Assembly: GCF_022829385.1 (NCBI RefSeq)
Contig: NZ_JAKSXX010000201.1
Coordinates: 96,067 to 160,066, forward strand
DNA from: Methylobacterium sp. J-070
Lineage (GTDB): Bacteria; Pseudomonadota; Alphaproteobacteria; Rhizobiales; Beijerinckiaceae
Reading direction: 5' to 3'
DNA: 64,000 nt
Shown: piece after piece, positions 24,629-33,077 of the stretch
Position numbering within the stretch: the first letter of the stretch is position 1
How the letters are laid out: each line of letters starts with the position of its first letter
Notes under the pieces: model-generated
The model's database searches: none
Told to the model about the DNA's origin: nothing
What the model saw: the letters and a program-made list of their open reading frames with translations, nothing else
Position numbers and translations under genes: made by a program

Positions 24629-25647
24629 CCCGCCAGCGCGTCCTTGTAGGCGAAGATCCCGGGCGTGCCGCCGGTCATCAGGAACAGCACCGCCGCCCCC
24701 GCCGGGTAGAGGCCGGCCCGGACATCGTGCAGCAGGCCCGCGAAGGCCTTGCCGCTGTAGACCGGATCGAGGAGCTTGCCCTCGGTCCGCGCCATCAGGC
24801 GGACCGCCTCCAGCATGCCAGCCGTGGGGATCCCGTAGCCGGAGCCGCGATGGCGCCCGTCGAGGGTGATCTCGTCCGGCGCGACGCGGCGGTCCGACCC
24901 CATCAGGGCGAGCGTGGCGTTCGCCTTCTCCAGCACCTCCGCCCGGGCGCGCCCCTCCTCGGCGAGCACCGCGAAGGATTTCGCCCGGCGCGGATCGAGG
25001 CCCATGGCGGCGAGCCCGGCGACGAGGCCCGCATGGGTGCCGGCGCTGCCGTTGGCGGTGACGATCTCCGCGAAGTCCTGGCCCAGGGCCTCCGCCTGCG
25101 TCAGGATCTCGGCCGCGGCGTTCGCGTAGCCGAGGCAGCCGGTGGGGCTCGATCCGCCCGAGGGGAACACGTAGACCTTGCGGCCCTGCGCCCGGAGTTC
25201 GGCCGCCCGGGCCTCCGCCGCCGCCAGGGAATCCGCGTCCCCCGGCAATTCGCGGACCTGCGCTCCGAAGAGGTCGTCCAGCAGGCGGTTGCCGTTGGCG
25301 GTGTAGTCCGGATCCTGGCGCGGCACGCTCCGGGTCAGGAACAGCTCGCAGGTCAGGCCCGCCCGGGCCGCGGCGGCGGCGGTGAGCCGGGCGTGGTTCG
25401 ACTGGATCGCGCCCACGGTCACGACCGTGTCGGCCCCCTCGGCGCGGGCGGCGCCGAGCAGGTATTCCAGCTTGCGCAGCTTGTTGCCGCCCAGCCCGAT
25501 CCCCGCCACGTCGTCGCGCTTCACGAAGATCCGCACGCCGTTGAGCGCCTCGCCCAGGTGGCGCGCGAGCCCGTCGAGCGGCTCGATCGGGGTCGGCAGC
25601 GTCAGGAGCGGCAGGCGCGGGAAGCGGGCGAGGTCGAGCATGGCCAT
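24625..25647 (-). CDS. dcyD: D-cysteine desulfhydrase (ACC deaminase superfamily)
   Basis: A 340-residue fold-type II PLP enzyme. GLGGNKLRKLEYLLGAA carries the PLP lysine, and TVGAIQSNHARLTAA the cofactor phosphate region. In ACC deaminase the two residues that decide substrate are a Glu in YEGK and a Leu near the C-terminus. Here they read VYSGKA (Ser) and LMTGGTPG (Thr), the pattern of D-cysteine desulfhydrase, which makes pyruvate, ammonia and H2S. Many such proteins are mislabelled ACC deaminase. It is co-transcribed with the downstream GNAT gene. The ATG at 25647 was kept. Confidence 0.85.
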   Translation of the reverse strand: MAMLDLARFPRLPLLTLPTPIEPLDGLARHLGEALNGVRIFVKRDDVAGIGLGGNKLRKLEYLLGAARAEGADTVVTVGAIQSNHARLTAAAAARAGLTCELFLTRSVPRQDPDYTANGNRLLDDLFGAQVRELPGDADSLAAAEARAAELRAQGRKVYVFPSGGSSPTGCLGYANAAAEILTQAEALGQDFAEIVTANGSAGTHAGLVAGLAAMGLDPRRAKSFAVLAEEGRARAEVLEKANATLALMGSDRRVAPDEITLDGRHRGSGYGIPTAGMLEAVRLMARTEGKLLDPVYSGKAFAGLLHDVRAGLYPAGAAVLFLMTGGTPGIFAYKDALAG

Positions 25648-25686
25648 CGCGCCGTCTCTACACCGCCGCGCGCCGCGTGTCCCGGC

Positions 25687-27531
25687 CTACTCCCCGGCGG
25701 GCAGCCGCTCGCTTCGGAGCCGGGGCTCCTTGCCGCGGGCCGTCTCGTCGAGGGCGTCGGTGAATTGCAGGTTCGCGAGCTGCGCGTAGAGCGCCCCCTG
25801 GGCCAACAGGCTCTCGTGGGTGCCGGTCTCGACGATGCGGCCGTCGTCGAGGACCAGGATCCGGTCCGCCGCCCGGATCGTGGCGAGCCTGTGGGCGATC
25901 ACCAGCGTCGTGCGGCCCTGCATGAGGGTGTCGAGGGCGGCCTGGACGGCGCGCTCGGATTCCGCGTCGAGGGCCGAGGTCGCCTCGTCGAGGAGCAGGA
26001 TCGGCGCGTCCTTGAGGATCGCCCGGGCGATGGCGATGCGCTGGCGCTGGCCCCCGGACAGCGTCACGCCGCGCTCGCCGACCTGCGTGGCGTAGCCCTG
26101 CGGCAGGGCCGCGATGAAGGCGTGCGCGTTGGCGAGCTCGGCCGCGCGCCGGACCTCGGCCTCTCCGGCCTCGGGCCGCCCGTACCGGATGTTCTCGGTG
26201 ACGCTGCCGGAGAACACCACCGGGTCCTGCGGAACCAGGGCGATGCGGGCGCGCAGGGCGTCCGGGTCGACCTGGGCGATGTCGACGCCGTCCACCAGGA
26301 TCCGGCCGCCCTGGGGATCGTAGAAGCGCAGGAGCAGCTGGAAGATTGTGGACTTGCCGGCCCCCGACGGGCCGACGACGGCGATGCGCTCGCCCGGCGC
26401 CGCCGCGAAGGTCAGGCCGTCGAGGGCGGCGTGGCCCGGACGGGTCGGGTAGACGAAGCGCACCGCCTCGAAGCTCACCGCGCCGCGCGCCGGCTCCGGC
26501 AGCGGCATCGCCGGAGACGGCGCTCGGATGGCGGGCTCGGTAACGAGGATCTCGGTGAGCCGCTCGGCCGCGCCGGCCGACATGGCGAGGTCGCCGTAGA
26601 CCTCCGAGAGCTGGCCCAGCGCCCCCGCGCCGAAGACCGCGTAGAGCACGAACTGCGAGAGTTCGCCGCCGGTCATGGTGTGCAGGAGGACGCCCTGCGC
26701 CCCGTACCACATCACCCCGACCACGGAGGCGGAGATCAGGAAGATCGCCACGCCGGTGAGCAGCGCCCGCGCCCGGATCGAATCGCGGGCGGCCGCATAG
26801 GCGTCCTCGGAGGCGGCGGCAAATCGGGCCGCGGTCATGGACGTGCGCCCGAATGCCTGCATGATCCGCACGGCCCCGACGGCCTCGGCGGCGTACGCGG
26901 AGGCGTCGGCCAGCCGATCCTGCGCCGCCCGGGAACGCCGGCGCACGCCGCGTCCCGACAGGATCAGCGGGAAGACGATGACGGGAATGGCCGCCAGCAC
27001 CATCACGGACAGGCGCGGGCTCGTGATCACCATCATGGCGGTGGCGCCCACGAACAGGAACAGGTTGCGCAGCAGGATCGAGACCGAGACGCCGAAGGCC
27101 GACTTGATCTGCGTCGCGTCGGCGGTGAGCCGGGAGACGATCTCGCCCGATTGCGCCCGGTCGAAGAAGGCGGGGTCGAGGATCGTCAGCCGGGCGAAGA
27201 CGGCGCTGCGCAGGTCCGCCACCACGCGCTCGCCCAGCGTCACCACCGTGTGGACCCGTGCGGCGCTCGACAGGGCGAAGGCCGCCACGACGCCGAGCAG
27301 CGCCAGGAAGTAGGCGTCGATCACCCCCGAGCCGTCGGCGGTGAAGCCGTGGTCGATGACCCGGCGCATGGCGATCGGCACCACCAGGGTCGAGGCCGAG
27401 GCGCAGACGAGGGCGACGAGGCCGGCGGCGATGCGCCCGCGGTAGCGCAGCGCGAACGGCAGCAGCGGCCGGAGGGCAGTCAGGGGGGCTTTGGGCCGAC
27501 CCTCGGCGGCCTTGTTCTTACGGGCCATCAC
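25687..27531 (-). CDS. ABC transporter, fused permease and ATPase (MsbA-like exporter)
   Basis: 614 residues. The N-terminal half has six TM helices (from about residue 25 to 310), starting FALRYRGRIAAGLVALVCAS. The ATPase domain has Walker A GPSGAGKST near residue 387, signature LSGGQRQRIAIARAI, Walker B ILLLDEATSALD and the H-loop VIAHRLATI. Half-transporters of this type work as homodimers and export lipids, drugs or peptides. The substrate cannot be read from sequence. Divergent from rpmE. A second ATG one codon in is an equally possible start. Confidence 0.9.
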   Translation of the reverse strand: MMARKNKAAEGRPKAPLTALRPLLPFALRYRGRIAAGLVALVCASASTLVVPIAMRRVIDHGFTADGSGVIDAYFLALLGVVAAFALSSAARVHTVVTLGERVVADLRSAVFARLTILDPAFFDRAQSGEIVSRLTADATQIKSAFGVSVSILLRNLFLFVGATAMMVITSPRLSVMVLAAIPVIVFPLILSGRGVRRRSRAAQDRLADASAYAAEAVGAVRIMQAFGRTSMTAARFAAASEDAYAAARDSIRARALLTGVAIFLISASVVGVMWYGAQGVLLHTMTGGELSQFVLYAVFGAGALGQLSEVYGDLAMSAGAAERLTEILVTEPAIRAPSPAMPLPEPARGAVSFEAVRFVYPTRPGHAALDGLTFAAAPGERIAVVGPSGAGKSTIFQLLLRFYDPQGGRILVDGVDIAQVDPDALRARIALVPQDPVVFSGSVTENIRYGRPEAGEAEVRRAAELANAHAFIAALPQGYATQVGERGVTLSGGQRQRIAIARAILKDAPILLLDEATSALDAESERAVQAALDTLMQGRTTLVIAHRLATIRAADRILVLDDGRIVETGTHESLLAQGALYAQLANLQFTDALDETARGKEPRLRSERLPAGE

Positions 27532-27771
27532 GCCTCACGTGTCAGTCGAACTTCCGGTCCGCGGCGCTTGTGACCGGAGAGCGCCTGCGGTATACGCCGC
27601 CGCTCATCCGATTGCGTGTGTTCAATGGCCGCGGGCCGCCACCACGGTCGGCTTGGACGTGCCGTTGCCACGAACCCACGGTTCGGTGCAACCGGTGATA
27701 TCTTCCGCATTCCGGGCCGGGCGGCGCCTCCTGCGCTTCCCGCCGGCGTGCCAGATCAGGGACGACAGGTC

Positions 27772-28020
27772 ATGGCGAAGGACGCGGCCGCGAAGGCCAA
27801 GGGGACCGAGCACCCCGATTACCACTTCATCCGGGTCGTGATGACCGACGGGACCGAGTACCGGACCCGGTCGACCTACGGCAAGGAAGGCGACACCCTC
27901 AACCTCGATATCGACCCGCTCACCCACCCGGCCTGGACCGGCGGCGAGCAGAAGATGCTCGATCGCGGCGGTCGCGTCTCGCGCTTCAACTCGCGGTTCG
28001 GAAACCTCGGCAAGCGCTGA
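27772..28020 (+). CDS. rpmE: 50S ribosomal protein L31
   Basis: 82 residues. HPDYHFIRVVMTDGTEYRTR, STYGKEGDTLNLDIDP, HPAWTGG and RGGRVSRFNSRFG are the conserved L31 blocks. The zinc-binding cysteines of the C+ form are absent, so this is a C- (zinc-independent) L31. It begins at ATG 27772; the 13-residue lead MAKDAAAKAKGTE is a little longer than usual. A strong terminator follows at 28067. Confidence 0.95.
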   Translation: MAKDAAAKAKGTEHPDYHFIRVVMTDGTEYRTRSTYGKEGDTLNLDIDPLTHPAWTGGEQKMLDRGGRVSRFNSRFGNLGKR

Positions 28021-28066
28021 TCGGCCGATCATCGGGTGCCGGGCTGCGTGCGCGGCCCGGTCGACA

Positions 28067-28096
28067 CGGGCGGCCCCCCGCGGGGCCGCCCGTTTT
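28067..28096 (+). terminator. Rho-independent terminator after rpmE
   Basis: Arms CGGGCGGCCCC (28067-28077) and GGGGCCGCCCG (28082-28092) pair perfectly over 11 bases with a 4-base loop and are followed by TTTT. Placed 46 bases after the rpmE stop. It also separates rpmE from the convergent rcdA. Confidence 0.9.
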
Positions 28097-28118
28097 CGTG
28101 TCGGGCGAACGCCGCCGC

Positions 28119-28649
28119 TCAGCCCTCGCCCATCCGGAACGCCATCCGCAGCAGGCCCTGCTGCCGCGCCACCGGGCTCTCGACGGCCGCCGGCGTCGGC
28201 CGATCCTCGGTGATCAGCGCGTCGAGGTGCAGGATGCGGGTGTGCAGACGCCGCGCCCGCACGATCAGTTGCTGGAGACGCACCGGCAACTGGTTGAAAT
28301 CCTGAGGCTTCGACGGCTCGGACGTGCCGAGCTTGACCCGGTGCTTCTCCAGCAGCGCCTCCGCCGGGGTCATCTCGCCCTCGGCCACGGCGCGCTGCAC
28401 GAGCAGCCAGGAGGCGATCTGCATCAGCAGCGTGGTGAGCCGCATGCTCTCGGCCGCGTAGCTCAGCGTGGCGTCGCGGGAGATGAGGCGCGACTCGTCG
28501 CGGCCCTCGCCGTCGAGATAGGCGGCGGTCTCCTCGACGAGGGTCATCCCTTCGCGGAACAGCGTCCTGAAGGCATCCGAGTTGACGTAGGATTTTCCGA
28601 AATCGACCCAGTGTCGATCGTCCCGGAACGTGACATCGAAGCCGTTCAT
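28119..28649 (-). CDS. rcdA: RcdA, regulator of CtrA degradation (DUF1465)
   Basis: 176 residues. TLFREGMTLVEETAAYLDGE, AAESMRLTTLLMQIASWLL and LLEKHRVKLG are the family signature (three-helix bundle). In Caulobacter RcdA is an adaptor that, with CpdR and PopA, brings CtrA to ClpXP at the cell-cycle transition. The C-terminal tail from about residue 150 is disordered-looking, as in Caulobacter, where the tail is functional. The upstream gap has a CtrA-like TTAA pair. It is convergent with rpmE. Confidence 0.88.
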   Translation of the reverse strand: MNGFDVTFRDDRHWVDFGKSYVNSDAFRTLFREGMTLVEETAAYLDGEGRDESRLISRDATLSYAAESMRLTTLLMQIASWLLVQRAVAEGEMTPAEALLEKHRVKLGTSEPSKPQDFNQLPVRLQQLIVRARRLHTRILHLDALITEDRPTPAAVESPVARQQGLLRMAFRMGEG

Positions 28650-28770
28650 CCGCCTCTCCTGTGCCGTCCGACGGCCCTGTCCGTCCGAATCTGGGACACT
28701 GCGTCCGTGGCTGTCCGACGACGCAGCAATCCTAGCGCCGATCGGGGGCGACAGCAGGGTTCATCCTTTC

Positions 28771-28781
28771 TTAACCTTAAC
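28771..28781. promoter_or_regulatory. TTAACCTTAAC element upstream of rcdA, possible CtrA half-sites
   Basis: TTAACCTTAAC lies about 120 bases upstream of the rcdA start. CtrA boxes are TTAA-N7-TTAA or the half-site TTAACCAT. Here two TTAA elements are only two bases apart, so the match is partial. CtrA control of rcdA is known in Caulobacter, which makes the site plausible but unproven. Confidence 0.3.
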
Positions 28782-28828
28782 GACCCGCCCGGGGCTAACA
28801 TAAGGCCGCTGGAGGCGGATGCCAGCAC

Positions 28829-30973
28829 TCAGAACGACGCGCGGACACCCCCGAATACGCTGCGACCGGATCCGGGATAGAAGGCGGCCAGCGCCCCCGC
28901 TCCGCCGGCCGTCGCCGCGGCGTTGGCGACCACCGCCACGTCCGACACGTAGCGCACGTCCGTGATGTTACGCGCGTCCACGAACAGCGACACGCCGTTG
29001 GCGAAATCGACGCCCGCCTCGAGACCCAGCAGCGCGTAGCCCGGCACCCGCAGCGTGTTGGCATGGTCGGCGAAGGCGCCCTGCGGGACCCAGTCCAGCG
29101 CCGGCGCCACGTGGAATCCGCTCGGATGCCGGTAGGTCGCGACGGTGCGCAGCACGTCCGTCGGGATGCCGGCGATGCGGTTGTTGCCGAAGACCGGGTC
29201 GCGGACGAACCGGAAATCGTTGTGGGTCCAGATCTCGGTCAGGCTGACCGTATCGCCGGGCCCGACGAGGTCGCGGGCGATGTCGAGGGTGACGGCGGCC
29301 TCGACGCCCTGGTGGATCGAGCGCGGGGTGTTGAAGGTCGCGGCCGGGATGTTGAGGCCGGGATTGGTCGAGAAGTTGATGAACTCGTCGCGCAGGTCTG
29401 ACCGGTACAGCGTCACGTCGAAGGCGAGCCGGTCGACCCGGCCGCGGGCGCCGGCCTCGTAGGTCCAGGCGCGCTGTGCCCGGAGCGGCACGAAGGTGGT
29501 GCTGAGGAGGTTCTGCTGCACGAGGTCGGTGAAATCCGGCACGTCGCGGGACCGCACGATGTCGCCGAAGACCTGCAGGTCGGGCAGCGGCTGCCAGAGC
29601 AGGCCGACCTTCGGATTGAGCCCTTCGTAGGTCACGTCGGCGAAGCGCGGACGCGGGTTCCCGGGCAGGCCGCCCTTGTCGCTGAAGGTGCGGTTCGACG
29701 AGAACGCCTTGGCGCCTGTCATCAGCGCCACGTCCGGCAGGAACCAGAACCGGTTCTCGCCATAAGCCTCGTAGTTGGCCGCGCTCTGGAGGGAATTTAG
29801 CGTCTGGGCCCCGCGCTGTCCGCGGATGTTGACGAATTGCAGCGCCGTGTTCTGACCCGCGTAGGCGCGCAGGCCGAGGACGACATCGTCACGGAAGCCG
29901 CCGACATCGAAGGTCCCGGCCCAGTGCGGGCTGATCCCGTAGGTCCAGCCGTCCTGGTCGATCGCCTGGAAGATCGGGTGATAGAGATTCTTGTGGATCG
30001 CCCAGGTGTCGATGTCGAGCGTGCCGACATCGAGCAGGAACGAGGTGCGGTTGGCGATCCGCTCCGTCTCGACCTTGCGCGACTGGTTGCCCGCGATGGC
30101 GGCGGGGTTGGCGAGCGTCGGGGTGGTGAGGCTCTGACCGAGCGTCAGGGTACCCGGCAGCTTCTGGTCGGTCAGGTAGGCGCCGACATAGAACCGGGTC
30201 TCGATGTCGGGCGCGATCCGGTAGCCGACATTGGCGTTGATGTTCCGGGTCGCCTGCGCCTCGTGGGACCGGAAGCCGTCCGCATTCGTCAGCGTGACGT
30301 TGATCAGAGCGTCCAGCGGCCCGTCGATGCGGGACATCTGCGCCTGCTCGCGGATCGTGCCGAAGCTGCCGCCGTCCAGACGCAGGATGTTGGGCGCGAG
30401 CGCCGTGTAGGCCGTGGGCGTGACGAAGTTGATCGCGCCGCCCAGGGTCGTCGCCCCGAAGGTGAGGGCGTTGCCGCCCTTGTAGACTTCCGCTGATCGC
30501 AGGGCGAGCGGATCGATCTGGTAGAAGTCGCCGCTGCCGTCCGCGAGGTTGAACGGGATGCCGTCCTGCAGCACCTCGATCCCGCGCAGGTGGAACCCGC
30601 GGGCGACGCCCGATCCGCGCACCGACAGGCGCAGTTCCTGACCGTAGCGCTCCTGGACGAAGACGCCCGGGACGTCCTTGAGCACGTCCCGGATCGTGTT
30701 GGCGTAGCGATCCTGGAGCGTCGCGGCATCCACGAACGCCACCGAGCCGACGGTCCCGTAGAGGGTGGCCCGCTGGCGGTCGACGCTCGGCACCGAGAGC
30801 GAGCCGCGGGCCTCGCCCGCGAGCGGACCGGTGGGCGCCGCGCTCCCGACCACGCTGAGTTCCGAGAGTGTCACCGCGGTGGCGGCGGGGGTCTGGGCCC
30901 CGGCGGCGGGTGCCACCGCGCAGGCGAGGAGGGAGAGGGCGGCGCGACGGCCGGCCCGGGAGGGGCGGGGCAT
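28829..30973 (-). CDS. TonB-dependent outer-membrane receptor, probable copper/metal uptake
   Basis: 714 residues. A signal peptide (RRAALSLLACAVAPAAGAQ) is followed by a plug domain with IRDVLKDVPGVFVQERYGQE, LRLSVRGSGVARGFHLRG and GIEVLQDGIPFNLADGSGDF. A beta-barrel ends in GRSVFGGVRASF with the C-terminal Phe needed for BAM insertion. The fold is FecA-like. The ligand is not evident from sequence. The downstream-adjacent YcnI-PCuAC and DUF2946 genes, on the same strand upstream of it, point to copper. A 44-base gap separates it from the DUF2946 gene, so these are probably one operon. Confidence 0.9.
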   Translation of the reverse strand: MPRPSRAGRRAALSLLACAVAPAAGAQTPAATAVTLSELSVVGSAAPTGPLAGEARGSLSVPSVDRQRATLYGTVGSVAFVDAATLQDRYANTIRDVLKDVPGVFVQERYGQELRLSVRGSGVARGFHLRGIEVLQDGIPFNLADGSGDFYQIDPLALRSAEVYKGGNALTFGATTLGGAINFVTPTAYTALAPNILRLDGGSFGTIREQAQMSRIDGPLDALINVTLTNADGFRSHEAQATRNINANVGYRIAPDIETRFYVGAYLTDQKLPGTLTLGQSLTTPTLANPAAIAGNQSRKVETERIANRTSFLLDVGTLDIDTWAIHKNLYHPIFQAIDQDGWTYGISPHWAGTFDVGGFRDDVVLGLRAYAGQNTALQFVNIRGQRGAQTLNSLQSAANYEAYGENRFWFLPDVALMTGAKAFSSNRTFSDKGGLPGNPRPRFADVTYEGLNPKVGLLWQPLPDLQVFGDIVRSRDVPDFTDLVQQNLLSTTFVPLRAQRAWTYEAGARGRVDRLAFDVTLYRSDLRDEFINFSTNPGLNIPAATFNTPRSIHQGVEAAVTLDIARDLVGPGDTVSLTEIWTHNDFRFVRDPVFGNNRIAGIPTDVLRTVATYRHPSGFHVAPALDWVPQGAFADHANTLRVPGYALLGLEAGVDFANGVSLFVDARNITDVRYVSDVAVVANAAATAGGAGALAAFYPGSGRSVFGGVRASF

Positions 30974-31017
30974 GGGACTGGATCCGTGTCTGGCGATCGG
31001 GGACGGGTTGCGATCGG

Positions 31018-31428
31018 TCAGACGGCGGGGGGTGCTCGGGCGCCGAGCCCGGACCGGGGAGGCGCCCGGGGCCTTGCGGCGCAGCGAGGGCGCATCGCGG
31101 TGGCCGCGACCGGACGCGCGACCGGCTCGGCCGCGGCGGGCGCCGGCGCGGGGATGAGGGCGACGCCGGCGACGTGGCAGGCGACGCAGCAGGCCCCGTG
31201 GTCCGGCGCCGGAAGGTGCTTGCCGGCCGGTCCGGCCCGGTCCGGTGCTTGGTCGGCCACGCAGAGGACGCGGTCCGGTCCCAGGGCGGCCGCGGCCATG
31301 CCGCCGAGGACACCCTGCAGCGCGAGGGCGTACAGGGCGACGAGCGCCACGATCCGGGCGAGGGCGACCGGCCGGTGGCGCGCGCCCGGTGCCTCGACCG
31401 GTCCGCCCGGTTCACCCGCTCTGCTCAT
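31018..31428 (-). CDS. DUF2946-family membrane protein
   Basis: 136 residues. One TM segment (ARIVALVALYALALQGVLGG, about residues 24-43) is followed by a loop with VLCVAD and HGACCVACHVAG. The CC-x-x-C-H cluster is the mark of DUF2946 proteins, which are often linked to copper genes; they may hold metal at the periplasmic face. The C-terminal 40 residues are Arg/Pro-rich. It lies between the TonB receptor and the YcnI-PCuAC gene on the same strand. A second DUF2946 gene is at 32462-32848. Confidence 0.75.
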   Translation of the reverse strand: MSRAGEPGGPVEAPGARHRPVALARIVALVALYALALQGVLGGMAAAALGPDRVLCVADQAPDRAGPAGKHLPAPDHGACCVACHVAGVALIPAPAPAAAEPVARPVAATAMRPRCAARPRAPPRSGLGARAPPAV

Positions 31429-31462
31429 GTCGGCCGCCCGCCGGCTCGCCCGAGGGGCGCCG

Positions 31463-32419
31463 CTAGTGCTGGTGGCCGCCGCCCGGTGCGCTCGCGCCGA
31501 TCGGCGCCACCGAGAAGGTCACCGGCACGGTGCCCGCCCGCCGGAAGGTGAGGGTGCCCGAGACGGTCTCCCCGGCCTTCGGCGCGCCGCTCAGTCCCTC
31601 GAACATCAGGTGATAGCCGCCGGGCTTGAGTTCCACGGTCTCGCCCGGCTTGATCGTGAGGCCGCCCGAGACCGGGGCCATCTTCATGACGCCGCCCTCC
31701 ATCGACATCGCGTGGATGTCCCCCGACTGGGCGAACGGAACCGTGGCACCCGTGAGCGTGTCGGGGGCGCTGCCCCGGTTGGTGATCCGGACGTAGCCGC
31801 CCGCGACCTTGGCGCCGTTCGGCGTCGCGCGCAGCCACGGCGTCTCGATCGTCAGGTCGCCGGCCTTCACCGGCGCCGCCGGCGCGGCCGTCGTCCCGGC
31901 CGCCTGCGCGGCCGGGACGATGCGGAGCGCGGGGGCGGCCGCCTTCAGGTCGTGGGGATCCTGGCCGGCCTTGGGGATCTCGCTCCAGGAATGGCTGCCC
32001 TCCGAGCAATCCTGCTGGACGGGCAGGTAGACGGTGGCGCCCGGCTCGAAGGTGTCGGCGACCTGCGCCAGGAAGGTGAACTCGTCGACCTCATCGTCGG
32101 GCAGGGAGCCGCCGCTCCAGGTGATCGCCGTCACGCCCTCCGAAGCGGTGCCGTGATGGGTGGTGTAGGTCTTGGCGTAGGCGCCGCGGGTGGTCGCCAG
32201 CGTCCAGCCGGGCTTCGGCATCGGCTTGGCGCCGATCAGGCCCTCGGGAATGGTGACGCGTACTTGGTTGGTCGGCTTGCCGGCGCAGCCGTGCATGATC
32301 TGGACGACGCCGCGATAGGTCGAGCCGGCGCTCGCCTCCTTGCGCTCCAGCACCGCGTGGGCCTGCGCCGCCGATGCGACGAGGCCGAGGCCGATCACGG
32401 CCGAGATGAGAGTCTTCAT
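31463..32419 (-). CDS. YcnI (DUF1775) - PCuAC fusion copper chaperone
   Basis: 318 residues. The signal peptide MKTLISAVIGLGLVASAAQA is cleaved just before HAVLERKEA, leaving an N-terminal histidine for a copper brace as in YcnI/CopC-like proteins. The DUF1775 domain (about 21-160) includes HGCAGKPTNQVRVTIPEGL and GWTLATTRG. A second domain from about residue 185 is PCuAC, with IHAMSMEGGVMKMAPV and GYHLMFEGL giving the H-M-x-M ... H-x-M copper(I) site. The C-terminus ends GGGHQH. The fused proteins deliver copper in the periplasm. It forms one operon with the DUF2946 genes and the TonB receptor. Confidence 0.9.
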   Translation of the reverse strand: MKTLISAVIGLGLVASAAQAHAVLERKEASAGSTYRGVVQIMHGCAGKPTNQVRVTIPEGLIGAKPMPKPGWTLATTRGAYAKTYTTHHGTASEGVTAITWSGGSLPDDEVDEFTFLAQVADTFEPGATVYLPVQQDCSEGSHSWSEIPKAGQDPHDLKAAAPALRIVPAAQAAGTTAAPAAPVKAGDLTIETPWLRATPNGAKVAGGYVRITNRGSAPDTLTGATVPFAQSGDIHAMSMEGGVMKMAPVSGGLTIKPGETVELKPGGYHLMFEGLSGAPKAGETVSGTLTFRRAGTVPVTFSVAPIGASAPGGGHQH

Positions 32420-32461
32420 GGGTATGCATCCGTCCTGAGGAATCGTCGGGAGAACGATCGC

Positions 32462-32848
32462 TCAGGCGGATGGTGGACCCCGCGGGGACGCCGCGCGGTC
32501 GGGCGGGGCGCGGGCGCAGAGCCGGCCGACCCTCCCGTAGGGGGCCGGGGCACCGGAGCCGGCAATCCAGGCGACGTCGGTGGCCGCGATCCGGGGCGGG
32601 AGCGCGGCGCCGACGACCTGGGCCGCCGTGCAGCAATCGCCGTGGCCCTGCGGCAGGGACTTGCCGGGAGCGGGGTCGGAGGCCGCATGCTGCGCGCAGA
32701 GGCCGTCGGCCGCGGCCGGCATCGGCATGAGACCGCCGAGGAAGGCCTGCAGGACGAAGGCATAGAGTGCCAGGACGGCGATCGCGCCGCGCAGGAGCGC
32801 CCGCGAACCGGCGTCGCGTCGCCTCGATATGGCCGGAGCCTGATCCAT
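32462..32848 (-). CDS. DUF2946-family membrane protein, second copy
   Basis: 128 residues. AIAVLALYAFVLQAFLGGLM (about 20-39) is the TM, followed by GLCAQH and GHGDCCTAAQVVGAAL. Compared with the copy at 31018 the cluster is CCTAAQ instead of CCVACH, so one cysteine and the histidine are lost. The ATG at 32848 (MDQAPAISRRR) was chosen because the frame upstream is low-complexity. It is first in the presumed copper operon, 42 bases before the YcnI-PCuAC gene. Confidence 0.75.
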   Translation of the reverse strand: MDQAPAISRRRDAGSRALLRGAIAVLALYAFVLQAFLGGLMPMPAAADGLCAQHAASDPAPGKSLPQGHGDCCTAAQVVGAALPPRIAATDVAWIAGSGAPAPYGRVGRLCARAPPDRAASPRGPPSA

Positions 32849-33077
32849 GCTGCCCGTGTCCGCCGTCCGATCCGGCGCGCTATGGCATCCCTGCCACAGG
32901 CGCGGGCCGAAGGCTGTTGCCGGGCTGCCGCACCGCGACGCGGCGTGCGCTTGCGCACCGCGATGCCACATTCCGGCCCCTTCGATAGGGAGTCTTAAGG
33001 CCATCCCGACACCGTGGCGCCCGAGACACTCCGCTCCCGTCACGTCCTGACGAACTCCGGACCAGAGCCAGCCACCG

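Noticed and set aside
24727..27573. A 948-codon open frame on the plus strand opposite the desulfhydrase and ABC exporter genes, and similar long frames at 1640-3304, 7336-9315, 33014-36370 and 41324-44311
   Set aside because: Their products are Arg/Gly/Pro/Gln-rich low-complexity sequences without domains, and each covers well-identified genes on the other strand or in another frame. Long spurious frames are expected in very GC-rich DNA.
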